From the NCBI RefSeq assembly GCF_022662335.1, contig NZ_JAKNQJ010000010.1, positions 1-64,000 on the forward strand: a DNA stretch of 64,000 bases, read 5' to 3'. The notes under the pieces were generated by a model. That model saw nothing but the letters and a program-made list of their open reading frames with translations. It was not told the origin of the DNA and did not search any database. Made by a program: the position numbers and the translations under genes. Of the stretch, positions 34,212 through 43,115 are shown in pieces. The DNA is from Sphingomonas sp. CROZ-RG-20F-R02-07 (GTDB taxonomy: Bacteria; Pseudomonadota; Alphaproteobacteria; Sphingomonadales; Sphingomonadaceae). Numbering within the stretch: the first letter of the stretch is position 1; every line of letters starts with the position of its first letter.

Positions 34212-35009
34212 GTGATTTTGAATCTGTTCCGCCGTGTGTCGGCCAATATCGCGGCCGAGCGCAGCTTTGCCGGGCCGCCGGCCAAGCGGCTCTATGCGGT
34301 CGGCGACATCCACGGGCGGCTCGATCTGCTCGACGATCTTCTGTCGCGGGTCGAGGACGATATCCATGACCGTCCGGTGGAAACCGCCGCAATCGTGTTC
34401 CTCGGCGACCTGATCGACCGCGGCCCGGATTCGGCCGGGGTGATCGCGCGCCTGGCGAACCTACAGCATTTCCCCGCCAAGACATTGTTCCTGCTCGGCA
34501 ATCACGAGGAGATCCTGCTGCGCGTGCTCGCCGGCGAGCCGGGCCTCGCCTATGACTGGTTGGGCTTTGGCGGCGATGCCTGCGCGGAGAGCTACGGCGT
34601 CAATGCGGCCGCGCTGCAGGCGATGGACGAACAGCGGATCGCGCAGGTGCTGGGCGACGCGATCCCGACCGCGCATGTCGAGTTCCTGAAGGGCTTCGGC
34701 GACACCTTCCGCTTCGGCGATTACCTCCTCGTCCATGCCGGCATCCGCCCGGGCGTGCCCATCGAGCAGCAGCAGCCGCACGACCTGCGCTGGATCCGCA
34801 AGCCCTTCCTGACGGACGCGCACGATCACGGGGTGATGGTGGTCCATGGCCACACGATCAGCGACGGCGTCGAGCGCCGCGTCAACCGGATCGGGATCGA
34901 CACCGGCGCATACCGGACGGGCGTGCTGACCGCGGCGGTGATCGAGGAGGCCGATCTGCGCTTCCTGGCGACGGGTGCTGCCCCCGAGCTTGCGAGCGAA
35001 GGCCGTTAA
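34212..35009 (+). CDS. Metallophosphoesterase (PPP-type, Ser/Thr phosphatase-like)
   Basis: 265 aa. All PPP-family metal motifs are present: GDIHGR, GDLIDRGPDS, LGNHEE, LLVHAGIRPG and VVHGHTIS. The length fits bacterial PrpA/ApaH-like phosphatases. I chose GTG 34212 with AGAGG upstream; the frame is open to 34185 but without a better start. Enzymes of this type sit in several sphingomonad and rhizobial exopolysaccharide clusters; a role in dephosphorylating Wzc or another regulator is plausible but unproven. Confidence 0.82.
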   Translation: MILNLFRRVSANIAAERSFAGPPAKRLYAVGDIHGRLDLLDDLLSRVEDDIHDRPVETAAIVFLGDLIDRGPDSAGVIARLANLQHFPAKTLFLLGNHEEILLRVLAGEPGLAYDWLGFGGDACAESYGVNAAALQAMDEQRIAQVLGDAIPTAHVEFLKGFGDTFRFGDYLLVHAGIRPGVPIEQQQPHDLRWIRKPFLTDAHDHGVMVVHGHTISDGVERRVNRIGIDTGAYRTGVLTAAVIEEADLRFLATGAAPELASEGR

Positions 35010-35067
35010 CGGTAGGTGTAACAAAGCGCATCGGCCCGATGCAATTTTCAATTGCAGGACGAGTAAG

Positions 35068-35766
35068 ATGACGTGGAACAGATTGGTGGCGCGAACGATC
35101 GCGATCGGGCTGGCGTTGCTCGCCTCGGCCTGCGCGACTAGCCGTGGTGGGGACATTCCCTATAATGTCCACAACTTCGGCGCCCCCGACGCGCCGAAGA
35201 TCGCCGCGGTGGACGACACCTACAAGCTGGCGCCGCTCGATACGGTAAGCGTGACGGTGTTCCAGGTGCCCGATCTCAGCCACGACTATCTGATCGACCA
35301 GAGCGGGCGCATGACCATGCCGCTGATCGGCCGGGTCGATGCAGTGGGCGTCAGCACCTCGCAGCTCGGCAAGACGATCGAGACGCGCCTGAACGAGAAA
35401 TATATGCGCAACCCCAACGTAACGGTGGCGCTGAAGGATTCCGCCAGCCGCGTCGTCACGGTCGATGGATCGGTTCGCCAGCCCGGCATCTTCCCCGTGG
35501 TCGGCCCGCTCACATTGGTCCAGACGATCGCGCTCGCCAAGGGCACCGACGAACTCGCCAACCCGCACCGCGTGGCGATTTTCCGGACGATCGGCGGCAA
35601 GCGGATGGCTGCCGCGTTCGATCTCGTCACGATCCGGCGCGGCACGCAGCCGGATCCCGACGTCTATCCCGGCGACACCATCGTCGTCGATGGCTCGGGC
35701 GTGAAGAAGGCGCAGCGCACGCTGCTGCAAAGCCTGCCGCTCGCCAGCATCTTCATGGCGCTCTGA
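35068..35766 (+). CDS. wza: Polysaccharide export outer-membrane lipoprotein (Wza-like)
   Basis: 232 aa. A lipoprotein signal with lipobox LLASAC (Cys22) is followed by a poly-export domain (YKLAPLDTVSVTVFQV, then SGRMTMPLIGRVDAVG) and one SLBB domain (VTVDGSVRQPGIFPVVG). Shorter than E. coli Wza, as in sphingomonad GelD-type proteins. It forms the outer-membrane or periplasmic exit channel together with the Wzc protein encoded 34 bp downstream. ATG 35068 follows AGGACGAG. Confidence 0.92.
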   Translation: MTWNRLVARTIAIGLALLASACATSRGGDIPYNVHNFGAPDAPKIAAVDDTYKLAPLDTVSVTVFQVPDLSHDYLIDQSGRMTMPLIGRVDAVGVSTSQLGKTIETRLNEKYMRNPNVTVALKDSASRVVTVDGSVRQPGIFPVVGPLTLVQTIALAKGTDELANPHRVAIFRTIGGKRMAAAFDLVTIRRGTQPDPDVYPGDTIVVDGSGVKKAQRTLLQSLPLASIFMAL

Positions 35767-35800
35767 CGCAGCAGCCCGACCGGTTTAGGATTCTCTCACC

Positions 35801-38044
35801 ATGGCAAGCACCGGGGCCGACGGCCCCAACACCCTGACCGTCGAACCGGAACGGGGGCGTCCACTCGCCCCCGTGACGCCTGCAGGCAGTTACGGAAGCT
35901 ATGGCAATACCGGCAGCGGCCGCGAATTGTCGCTGTCGCTGCTCTGGCGCGTCGCGGTCGAATGGCGCTGGCTGATCCTAGCCGCGATCGGGACGGGCAT
36001 TGCCGGGGCGGTGCTCGTTACGCTGCTGACGCCGCTGAAATACCGGTCGACCGCGTCGATCGAGCTCAATCCGCCCGATGTCGAAATTCTCGATGACAAG
36101 ACGGGTGGCGGGCGCAAGGCGAGTGCAAGCAGCGCCACTTTCATCGGTACGCAACTCGGCCTCCTCGGCAGCCGGGCGCTTGCCGAACGCGTGGCGCAAG
36201 ATCTGAACCTCGCCAGCGATCCCGCCGTCGTCGGCAAAGGCAGCGATCGCGAGACGAACACCAAGATCGCCGCCAATTTCGTGGAATCGGGCACCCAGGC
36301 GCGCCTGCAGCCACAAAGTGACCTGGTCAGCATCAGCTTCGTCGCCCGCGATCCTCAGCTCGCAGCCAAAGTCGTCAACGGGATTGCGGATGCCTTCATC
36401 GCGACCAATCTCGAACGACGCTATCAATCCTCGTCCTATGCCCGAGACTTCCTTCAGAAGCAGATCACGAACACACGCCGCGACCTCGAAAAGTCGGAGC
36501 GGCAGATCGTCGCCTATGCGCAGGCGCAGAACCTGATCACGACGGGGGCCGCCGTCGGCGAGACGTCGGGCGACACCAATTCGCTGACGGGCAGCACGCT
36601 CGTTGCGCTCAACAACGCCCTGGCAACGACACAGGCCCGCCGTATCGCAGCGGAGCAGCGGTATCGCGAAGCGATGATGGGCGGCGCCTCGACCGAGGGC
36701 AGCGCCAATGCGGGGCCGCTTCGTGCCCAAATCGCATCGTTGAACGCGGAATATCAGCAGAAGCTGCAAACCTTCCGTCCCGACTATCCCGACATGGTCG
36801 CGCTCCGCGCTCGGATCGATGCGCTGCGCGCCGCGGTGGTCAGCGAGACGCGAACCACCAACGCCGATCGCGCCGGGTCGCTTCGCCAGGACTTCCAGGC
36901 CGCCCGCGCGGAAGAGGATCGCCTGCGCGCGCAAGTGGCCGGGCTCAGCCATTCGGTGCTCGACCAGCGTGGCCGCCGCATCCAGTATAATATCCTGCAA
37001 CGCGACGTGGACACGAACCGCACGCTCTACGACGCGCTGCTGCAACGCTACAAGGAGGTCGGCGTCGCCGGTGGTGTCGGCACCGCGGTTGCCTCGGTCG
37101 TCGATCGCGGCCTGGTTCCGGGCGGGGCGTTTTCGCCCAACCTCTATCTGAACCTCCTGATCGGCTTTGCCCTCGGCCTGCTGGCCGGCATGCTGGCCGC
37201 GATCGCGCTCGAATTCATCAACGACACCATCAAGTCGCCCGACGACGTTCGCGACAAGCTGCACCTGGCGTTCCTCGGCGGCATTCCCAACGCCAAGGAT
37301 GCCAAGCCGATCGAAGAATTGAAGAACGTGCTGTCGCCCGTCACCGAGGCCTATCTGTCGACCGCGACCGCGATGCAGTTCGTGACCGAAGGCGGCGCAC
37401 CCAAGACGCTGCTGGTGACCAGTACGCGCCCTGCCGAGGGCAAGTCTACATCGGCCTGGGCGCTGGCGCAGAGCTTCACGCGGCTCGGCAAGACGGTGCT
37501 GATGATCGATGCCGACATGCGCCGCCCTGCCTTCGTCACCGGGCACGACGATGTCGGGCTGTCGCACCTGCTGACCAACACCAGCTCGCTCAGCGAGCAT
37601 GTGCTGCGGACCGATGTGGAGGGATTGTGGATCATGCCCTCGGGCACGATCCCGCCCAGCCCTCCCGAACTGATCGCATCGGCGCGCTTCGCCTCGCTGT
37701 TAGCCGATGCCGCCGCGACCTTCGACATGGTCGTGATCGACGGCCCGCCGATCCTAGGCCTTGCCGACGCGCCGCTCCTGTCCACCACGGTCCAGGCGAC
37801 GCTGATGGTCGTAGAATCGGGCCGCACGCGCACGCGCGCCGCGGTCGAGGCGCAAAACCGGCTGCGCACCGCCGGCGCACACATGGTCGGCGCCATCCTG
37901 ACGCGCTATCAGCCGCAGGCGGCCTATGGTTACGGCTATGGCTATGGTTATGGCTATGGCCAGAACAAGGACCAGTACCGCTACGTCGCCGACGACAATG
38001 ACAAGAAGCGCCGTATCCTGCTGACCACGCATGATGAGGACTAG
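35801..38044 (+). CDS. wzc: Polysaccharide co-polymerase / BY tyrosine autokinase (Wzc-like)
   Basis: 747 aa in one chain. Wzz domain with a first membrane segment near 50-70 (WLILAAIGTGIAGAVLVTLL), a long periplasmic coiled coil, and a second membrane segment (LLIGFALGLLAGMLAAIAL). The cytoplasmic kinase has Walker A (TRPAEGKST, about 543-551), Walker A' (VLMIDADMRRP) and Walker B (VVIDGPPI). The C terminus has about six GY repeats, the autophosphorylated tyrosine cluster. It controls chain length and export of the polymer through Wza. The stop region overlaps the next gene by 14 nt. Confidence 0.93.
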   Translation: MASTGADGPNTLTVEPERGRPLAPVTPAGSYGSYGNTGSGRELSLSLLWRVAVEWRWLILAAIGTGIAGAVLVTLLTPLKYRSTASIELNPPDVEILDDKTGGGRKASASSATFIGTQLGLLGSRALAERVAQDLNLASDPAVVGKGSDRETNTKIAANFVESGTQARLQPQSDLVSISFVARDPQLAAKVVNGIADAFIATNLERRYQSSSYARDFLQKQITNTRRDLEKSERQIVAYAQAQNLITTGAAVGETSGDTNSLTGSTLVALNNALATTQARRIAAEQRYREAMMGGASTEGSANAGPLRAQIASLNAEYQQKLQTFRPDYPDMVALRARIDALRAAVVSETRTTNADRAGSLRQDFQAARAEEDRLRAQVAGLSHSVLDQRGRRIQYNILQRDVDTNRTLYDALLQRYKEVGVAGGVGTAVASVVDRGLVPGGAFSPNLYLNLLIGFALGLLAGMLAAIALEFINDTIKSPDDVRDKLHLAFLGGIPNAKDAKPIEELKNVLSPVTEAYLSTATAMQFVTEGGAPKTLLVTSTRPAEGKSTSAWALAQSFTRLGKTVLMIDADMRRPAFVTGHDDVGLSHLLTNTSSLSEHVLRTDVEGLWIMPSGTIPPSPPELIASARFASLLADAAATFDMVVIDGPPILGLADAPLLSTTVQATLMVVESGRTRTRAAVEAQNRLRTAGAHMVGAILTRYQPQAAYGYGYGYGYGYGQNKDQYRYVADDNDKKRRILLTTHDED

Positions 38045-39251
38045 GACACGAATCGGCCTTCGCGGGCTTGCATCCGCGATCGTTCTGGCGCTCGCCGGGG
38101 TGCTGCTGGGCTATCTCTGCTTCCGGTCGGCGATCGTGGAGGCGCTGCCGAGCAACGCGCCCGTCCTCGCGCAACTGGCGCCCCACGATCCCGGCGTCGT
38201 GCTCGACAACGCGGCGACCGCGCTGGTGCAGCGGCACGGGATCCTCGATCCCGCGACGCTCGCCGCGGTCCGCCGGGCCGCGCTTGCGGCACCGCTCGAC
38301 GCACGCGCCTTCCTCGTGCTGGGCCATCAGCAACTCCTCGATCGCCGGCCAGACCGCGCGGTTACGACGCTCGAGGCGGGGCAGCGGCTCGACCCGCGCG
38401 ACCGCGTGATCCACCTGCTGCTGCTCGACCGCTACCTGCGAACCGGGCGCTATGCCGATGCCGCAGCGCAATTCTCGGTGAGCGCGCGGCTGGGAGAAGC
38501 GGGCGGCCCGATCGCCGCAGCGATGGCGCAGATGAGTCTCGCGCCCGAAACCCGCGATGCGGTGCGCCGCACGCTCGGCACCGATCCCGCGCTCGAACGC
38601 GCGGTGCTCGTCGCGCTGGCCAGATCCAACGCGGCCCCGGCGACGCTCTTTGCCTTGGCCAGCCCCACCGCGCGTCGTGAAGCGGGTGGAACAGAGGGAT
38701 GGGGCCCTGCCCTGATCGATCGGCTGGTGGCGCAGGGCCATTATGCCGAAGCCCGTGCGGTATGGCAGAAGGTGTATGGCCTGTCGGACGCGCAGGTGGC
38801 GGCCCCGCTGTTCGATCCGGGGTTCGCCGAATTGCCGGGATCGCCCCCGTTCAACTGGGCGCTGACGGCCGGCATGGTGGGCGCGGCCGACATCCGCAAT
38901 GGTACGCTCGCGATCGACTATTACGGACGCGACAGCGGCGAACTGGCCAGCCAACTCCTTGTCCTGCCGCCCGGTGCCTGGCGCTTCGAATTCACCGTCG
39001 AGGGCAGCAAGACCGCAGCGGGGCCGAGCCTGTCCTGGTCGCTGCAGTGCGCTTCCGGCAACAAGGCCGAGATGATGAACGCGCTGGTCGCCGCGACGGG
39101 TATGCGGCACCGCGAGGCGGCGAACTTCACGGTGCCTGCCGGCTGTGCCGCACAGCGGCTCGCGCTGAGCGGCAATGCGGGCGAGTTCCCCACCCCCATG
39201 AACGTGACGATCCGCGACCTGGTGCTGCGCCCCGCGGCAGGAGAGCGATGA
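38031..39251 (+). CDS. TPR-like exopolysaccharide-cluster protein
   Basis: 406 aa. One N-terminal membrane anchor (GLASAIVLALAGVLLGYLCF), then helical repeats (DARAFLVLGHQQLLDRRPDR, continuing with AVTTLEAGQRLDP), then a beta-rich C-terminal half (IDYYGRDSGELASQLLVLPP; PAGCAAQRLALSGNAG) with two cysteines. Probably periplasmic. It sits between Wzc and an O-antigen-ligase-like protein with overlapping ends on both sides, so it probably works with the polymerisation/export machine. No enzymatic motif seen. Confidence 0.75.
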   Translation: MMRTRTRIGLRGLASAIVLALAGVLLGYLCFRSAIVEALPSNAPVLAQLAPHDPGVVLDNAATALVQRHGILDPATLAAVRRAALAAPLDARAFLVLGHQQLLDRRPDRAVTTLEAGQRLDPRDRVIHLLLLDRYLRTGRYADAAAQFSVSARLGEAGGPIAAAMAQMSLAPETRDAVRRTLGTDPALERAVLVALARSNAAPATLFALASPTARREAGGTEGWGPALIDRLVAQGHYAEARAVWQKVYGLSDAQVAAPLFDPGFAELPGSPPFNWALTAGMVGAADIRNGTLAIDYYGRDSGELASQLLVLPPGAWRFEFTVEGSKTAAGPSLSWSLQCASGNKAEMMNALVAATGMRHREAANFTVPAGCAAQRLALSGNAGEFPTPMNVTIRDLVLRPAAGER

Positions 39252-40603
39252 TGAACCGGCATGCGGTCGTACCCGCCTATCTCCTACTCTGCCTCCTGCT
39301 CGGGGGGGCGAGTGCCGCGGGATTCATCGCCAATCTATTCCTCGAACTGGCCGCGATCCCGCTGATCGGCTGGTCGCTGTGGCAATTGCTCCAGGGTGCG
39401 CCGGTGCGACCGATCCGGGCGCCGCTCGCCCTCCTCGCGCTGCTGGTGGCGCTGATGCTCGTCCAGCTCATTCCGCTGCCGCCCGCGCTGTGGACGCTGC
39501 TGCCTGGGCGTGGATGGATCGTCGATGATTATCGGCTTCTCGGCCTGCCGCTTCCTTGGCTGCCGCTGACGCTGGCCCCGGACGGGGCGCTCTCCAGCCT
39601 GCTCTGGTTGCTGCCCGCCTTCGCGGTCTTTCTGGCGATCGTCGTGCTCGGCGCGTTCCGGGGGCGGCTGATCGCCTGGATCATCGTCGCGGTCACGCTG
39701 GCATCGGTCGCGGTGGGCGCGCTCCAGATCATCGGTGGCGAGAGTGGCGGCGCTTATTTCTATGAGAATACCAATCCGGGCGTGGCGGTCGGTTTCTTCG
39801 CCAACGGCAACCACAATGCGACCTTACTGCTGGTGTGCATCCCCTTTCTCGCCGCGTTGCAGGGCGCGCTGCTGAAGCGAAGCCGGTCGCAGCGCAGTGC
39901 CTCGGCGGTTCGGCTGCTGATCGGTGCTGCCTATGCCATCATCCTGGTGGGCCTGCTCATCAACGCGTCGCTCGCCGGGATCGGGCTCGGCGTCCCCGTG
40001 ACACTCGGCACGTGGCTCGTCTTCGGGAGACAGCCTGCGATGCTGCGCCGCGGCCTTGCGATCCTGACGGTGCTCGCCTCGGTCGCTGCGCTGGGCGCGA
40101 TCGTCGTCGGCCCGTTCGGCAACAACCTGTTCGGCATCCAGCAGAAGAATGTCGAGCTCTCGCGCCAGACATCCTTCACGCTGACGCTGCGCGCGGCACT
40201 CACCTATCTTCCGTTCGGATCGGGTATCGGCAGCTTCCAGCCCGTCTATCACACGCAGGAGCCGCTCCCGAGCGTCGGGACGACTTATATGAACCACGCG
40301 CACAGCGACTGGATCGAGATCTTCCTCGAAACCGGGATCGTCGGGATTGGGCTGGCGGTGCTGTTCCTGATCTGGTGGGCCCGGCGCATTCGCGCGATCT
40401 GGCAGGCCGAGGAACGTGACGGCTTCGCCCAAGCCGCAACCATCGCTTCGGCTGCGATCATGCTGCACAGTCTCGTCGACTATCCGCTGCGCACCGCCGC
40501 GCTGTCCGCAATCTTCGCAGCCTGCGTGGGGCTGATGACGGGGATGCGCCCGCATGTGCGGCGCAGCCGGACGGCATCGTCGGCGCGCCACCTGAGCCTC
40601 TGA
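39248..40603 (+). CDS. O-antigen ligase/polymerase family membrane protein
   Basis: 451 aa, about 11-12 membrane helices. The large periplasmic loop has the family pattern, including FGSGIGSFQPVYHTQEPLP and MNHAHSDWIEIFLETGIVG, the conserved region of Wzy_C/WaaL proteins. It polymerises or ligates lipid-linked sugar repeats at the periplasmic face. The ATG at 39248 overlaps the previous stop (ATGA). The next gene is convergent, with 3 bp between stops. Confidence 0.88.
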   Translation: MMNRHAVVPAYLLLCLLLGGASAAGFIANLFLELAAIPLIGWSLWQLLQGAPVRPIRAPLALLALLVALMLVQLIPLPPALWTLLPGRGWIVDDYRLLGLPLPWLPLTLAPDGALSSLLWLLPAFAVFLAIVVLGAFRGRLIAWIIVAVTLASVAVGALQIIGGESGGAYFYENTNPGVAVGFFANGNHNATLLLVCIPFLAALQGALLKRSRSQRSASAVRLLIGAAYAIILVGLLINASLAGIGLGVPVTLGTWLVFGRQPAMLRRGLAILTVLASVAALGAIVVGPFGNNLFGIQQKNVELSRQTSFTLTLRAALTYLPFGSGIGSFQPVYHTQEPLPSVGTTYMNHAHSDWIEIFLETGIVGIGLAVLFLIWWARRIRAIWQAEERDGFAQAATIASAAIMLHSLVDYPLRTAALSAIFAACVGLMTGMRPHVRRSRTASSARHLSL

Positions 40604-40606
40604 GGC

Positions 40607-41764
40607 TCAGACCGGCGTCTTGCCTCGCATGGCGCGTTCGATCGCATCGAGATAACGCGCCTCGATAATCGCCACGTCGAACTCACGCTCTGCGATCGCG
40701 CGGCTGTTGCGGCCCATCGCCATGCGCGCCTCGGGCGTGAGCGCGAGCATCGCCAGCATCGCGTCCGCCAGCGATCGGGCATCACGCGGGGCGCACAGGA
40801 AGGCGTTCTCCCCTGCCCGCGCGATCTCGGTGCAGCCGGGCACGTCCGTGGCGACCAGCGGCTTGCCCATTGCGGCCGCCTCCAGCAGCGAACGCGGCAT
40901 GCCCTCGCGATAGGACGGCAGCACCACCGCCGAAGCCGCCGCCAGATAGGGCCGCACGTCGGCCGCCTCGCCCAGATAATCAATCGCGCCTTCACGCACC
41001 CAGCCCTCCACCGTCGCGCGATCGACCGCGGTGCGGTTCGCGACGTCGAGGAAGCCGAGCAACCGGAAGCGCGCGTCCGGCCGGCTCGCCCGCACGATAC
41101 GCGCCGCGTCGGCATATTCCACCACGCCCTTGTCGCGCAGCAGCCGCGCGACCATCAGGAACGCGAACGGCGTCACCTCCGCCTCTGCCTCCACGCCCGC
41201 GGGCGTGAAATCGCCGAGGTCGATGCCGGACCCAGGCAACAATGCGGTGCGTGCCGCCCTCACCATCCGCTGCGCCACGAACAGGTCGCGATCATGCCGG
41301 TTCTGGAAGAACACCGTCGCCGATCGCGCCAGCGCGGTACGGTACAGCCGGCGCACGATCCGCGTCAGCAGCCCCACCTTGATGAACGCGGTGCCGAGGC
41401 CCGATATGTTGTTGATGACCGGAATGCCAAGCGAGTGCGCGGCAAGCGATCCCCAGACATTGGGCTTGATCGTCCAGCCGAGAAACGCGGCCGGGCGTAG
41501 ATCGGCCAGGATCCGCCGATAATCACGAAGCAGCGCCAGATCGCGCAGCGGCGAGACGCCCTTGTTGTCGATGGCGATATCGACATGCTCGACGCCCATC
41601 GCGGTCAGCACCGCGACATGCGCATCCGCCGGCGACACCGCGACGACACGGTATCCCTCCGCCCGAAGCCGTCGGACCAGTCCCGAACGGAAGTTCACGA
41701 TGTTCCATGTCGTGTTGATCGACAGGACGATCGGACCGGATGTCGGAACGGAGAGACCGGGCAT
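40607..41764 (-). CDS. Glycosyltransferase, family 4 (GT-B)
   Basis: 385 aa. N-terminal acceptor domain (SINTTWNIVNFRSGLVRRL; FLGWTIKPNVWGSLAA) and C-terminal donor domain with FLMVARLLRDKGVVEYADAA and the EX7E-type stretch YREGMPRSLLEAAAMGKPLV, followed by VPGCTEI. The N-terminal features are like those of WbpH/PglA-type UDP-HexNAc transferases. It acts on undecaprenyl-linked acceptors at the inner membrane. It is transcribed against the operon before it and divergent from the EpsG-like gene. Confidence 0.9.
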   Translation of the reverse strand: MPGLSVPTSGPIVLSINTTWNIVNFRSGLVRRLRAEGYRVVAVSPADAHVAVLTAMGVEHVDIAIDNKGVSPLRDLALLRDYRRILADLRPAAFLGWTIKPNVWGSLAAHSLGIPVINNISGLGTAFIKVGLLTRIVRRLYRTALARSATVFFQNRHDRDLFVAQRMVRAARTALLPGSGIDLGDFTPAGVEAEAEVTPFAFLMVARLLRDKGVVEYADAARIVRASRPDARFRLLGFLDVANRTAVDRATVEGWVREGAIDYLGEAADVRPYLAAASAVVLPSYREGMPRSLLEAAAMGKPLVATDVPGCTEIARAGENAFLCAPRDARSLADAMLAMLALTPEARMAMGRNSRAIAEREFDVAIIEARYLDAIERAMRGKTPV

Positions 41765-41887
41765 CGATTGATGATCCTGCGGGTAGGTGAACGTTTGATC
41801 CTACTAGGTGGACCGCGCCGGAGCGAGCGCTATAAACCGGAACGCGGTGCACGATAGCGACCGCTTCTTTCGTCCGCAGGAGCACAT

Positions 41888-42952
41888 GTGACGCCTTATT
41901 GGGTCCTGTTCGTCATATGGGCAGCGGGCGCGATCCAGTTCTCGCGCCAGCGTGTCGATAGCGGAATGGAAGGCATCCTCTACGTGGTGGCGACGGTGCT
42001 GACCACGCTGATGATCGGACTTCGCTTGGGTGTCGGAGGGGACTGGGGCTCCTACATCGGCATCTATCAGGAAATTATGTTCCAGCCGCTCGGCTTTGCC
42101 CTGGGCCGGACCGATCCCGGGTACGGCTTTCTCAATTGGGCGGCAACGCGCGGCGACTTAGGTATCTGGTTCGTCAACACCGGCAGTGCCATCCTGTTCA
42201 TGGCCGGGCTTGCGCGGTTGGCGCGACGACAACCCAATCCGTGGCTGGCCATGCTCGTCGCTGTGCCGTACCTCATCATCGTCGTGGGGATGGGCTATAC
42301 CCGCCAAGCAGCCGCGATCGGCATCATCTGCTGGGCTCTTGCCGACGCTTCGTCCGACCGGGTCGTGCGGACGGTAGTGCTGATCGGCCTGGCCGCACTG
42401 TTCCACAAAACTGCGATTCTGTTCCTGCCGATCCTGCTGGCGCCCCTCGCCAGCCGCCGGCCGTTGCTCGCCGCGGCAGGCGCGGTCGCCTTCGCCCTGA
42501 TGTTCAATGTCTTTCTCGGCGGAGAATCGGATCGCTTGGTCACCAATTACGTGACTAGCACCTATGATTCCTCAGGGGCCGGCGTCCGCGTTGCCATGAA
42601 TGTCCTCGCCGCGGGTTTGCTGTTCGCGTTTCGGGAGCGCCTCGGCATGACTGGCTATCGCAAGAACATCTGGACGATCTGCGCGGCACTGGCGGTTATA
42701 TCGGTTGGCGCTCTCCTAACGCTATCGGCGTCGTCGGGAGTTGACAGGTTGTCGCTGTTCTTGATCCCGCTTCAGATCGTCGTTCTGTCACGCCTGCCCT
42801 CCGCGCTCTCGCGGACAGGTCGACAGTTGCCGTCGGTGTTGATCGGGGTGGTTGCCTACAGCCTCACGGTGCAGTTCGTGTGGCTTCACTTTGCCGACAA
42901 CGCCAATGCCTGGATTCCGTATAGTACCACGCTGTACGCGGGCAACTACTGA
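41888..42952 (+). CDS. EpsG-family membrane polymerase (Wzy-like)
   Basis: 354 aa, about 10 membrane segments. The order of features (LRLGVGGDWGSYIGIYQ near residue 50, then RTDPGYGFLNW, YTRQAAAIGIICWAL and ALFHKTAILFLP) is diagnostic for EpsG/Wzy-type polymerases. The start is GTG 41888 (behind CAGGAGC), since the ATG two bases earlier is out of frame. It is the best candidate for the true repeat-unit polymerase, leaving the protein at 39248 as a second polymerase or ligase. Confidence 0.85.
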   Translation: MTPYWVLFVIWAAGAIQFSRQRVDSGMEGILYVVATVLTTLMIGLRLGVGGDWGSYIGIYQEIMFQPLGFALGRTDPGYGFLNWAATRGDLGIWFVNTGSAILFMAGLARLARRQPNPWLAMLVAVPYLIIVVGMGYTRQAAAIGIICWALADASSDRVVRTVVLIGLAALFHKTAILFLPILLAPLASRRPLLAAAGAVAFALMFNVFLGGESDRLVTNYVTSTYDSSGAGVRVAMNVLAAGLLFAFRERLGMTGYRKNIWTICAALAVISVGALLTLSASSGVDRLSLFLIPLQIVVLSRLPSALSRTGRQLPSVLIGVVAYSLTVQFVWLHFADNANAWIPYSTTLYAGNY

Positions 42953-43115
42953 TCGTTCCGACGGTCACGGTTGCATCGGAGCACTGCGCCGTCTACGCGA
43001 GCGGCATCTCGAAATCAGGCCTCTGGCCGCGTTTGCCGGAAAGTGCCGTGCGACCATCACGCTGCGCCCATCCCGCTTTGAAACGTGCATGGTGTGGCAT
43101 GCGCGGATGCGCTTT

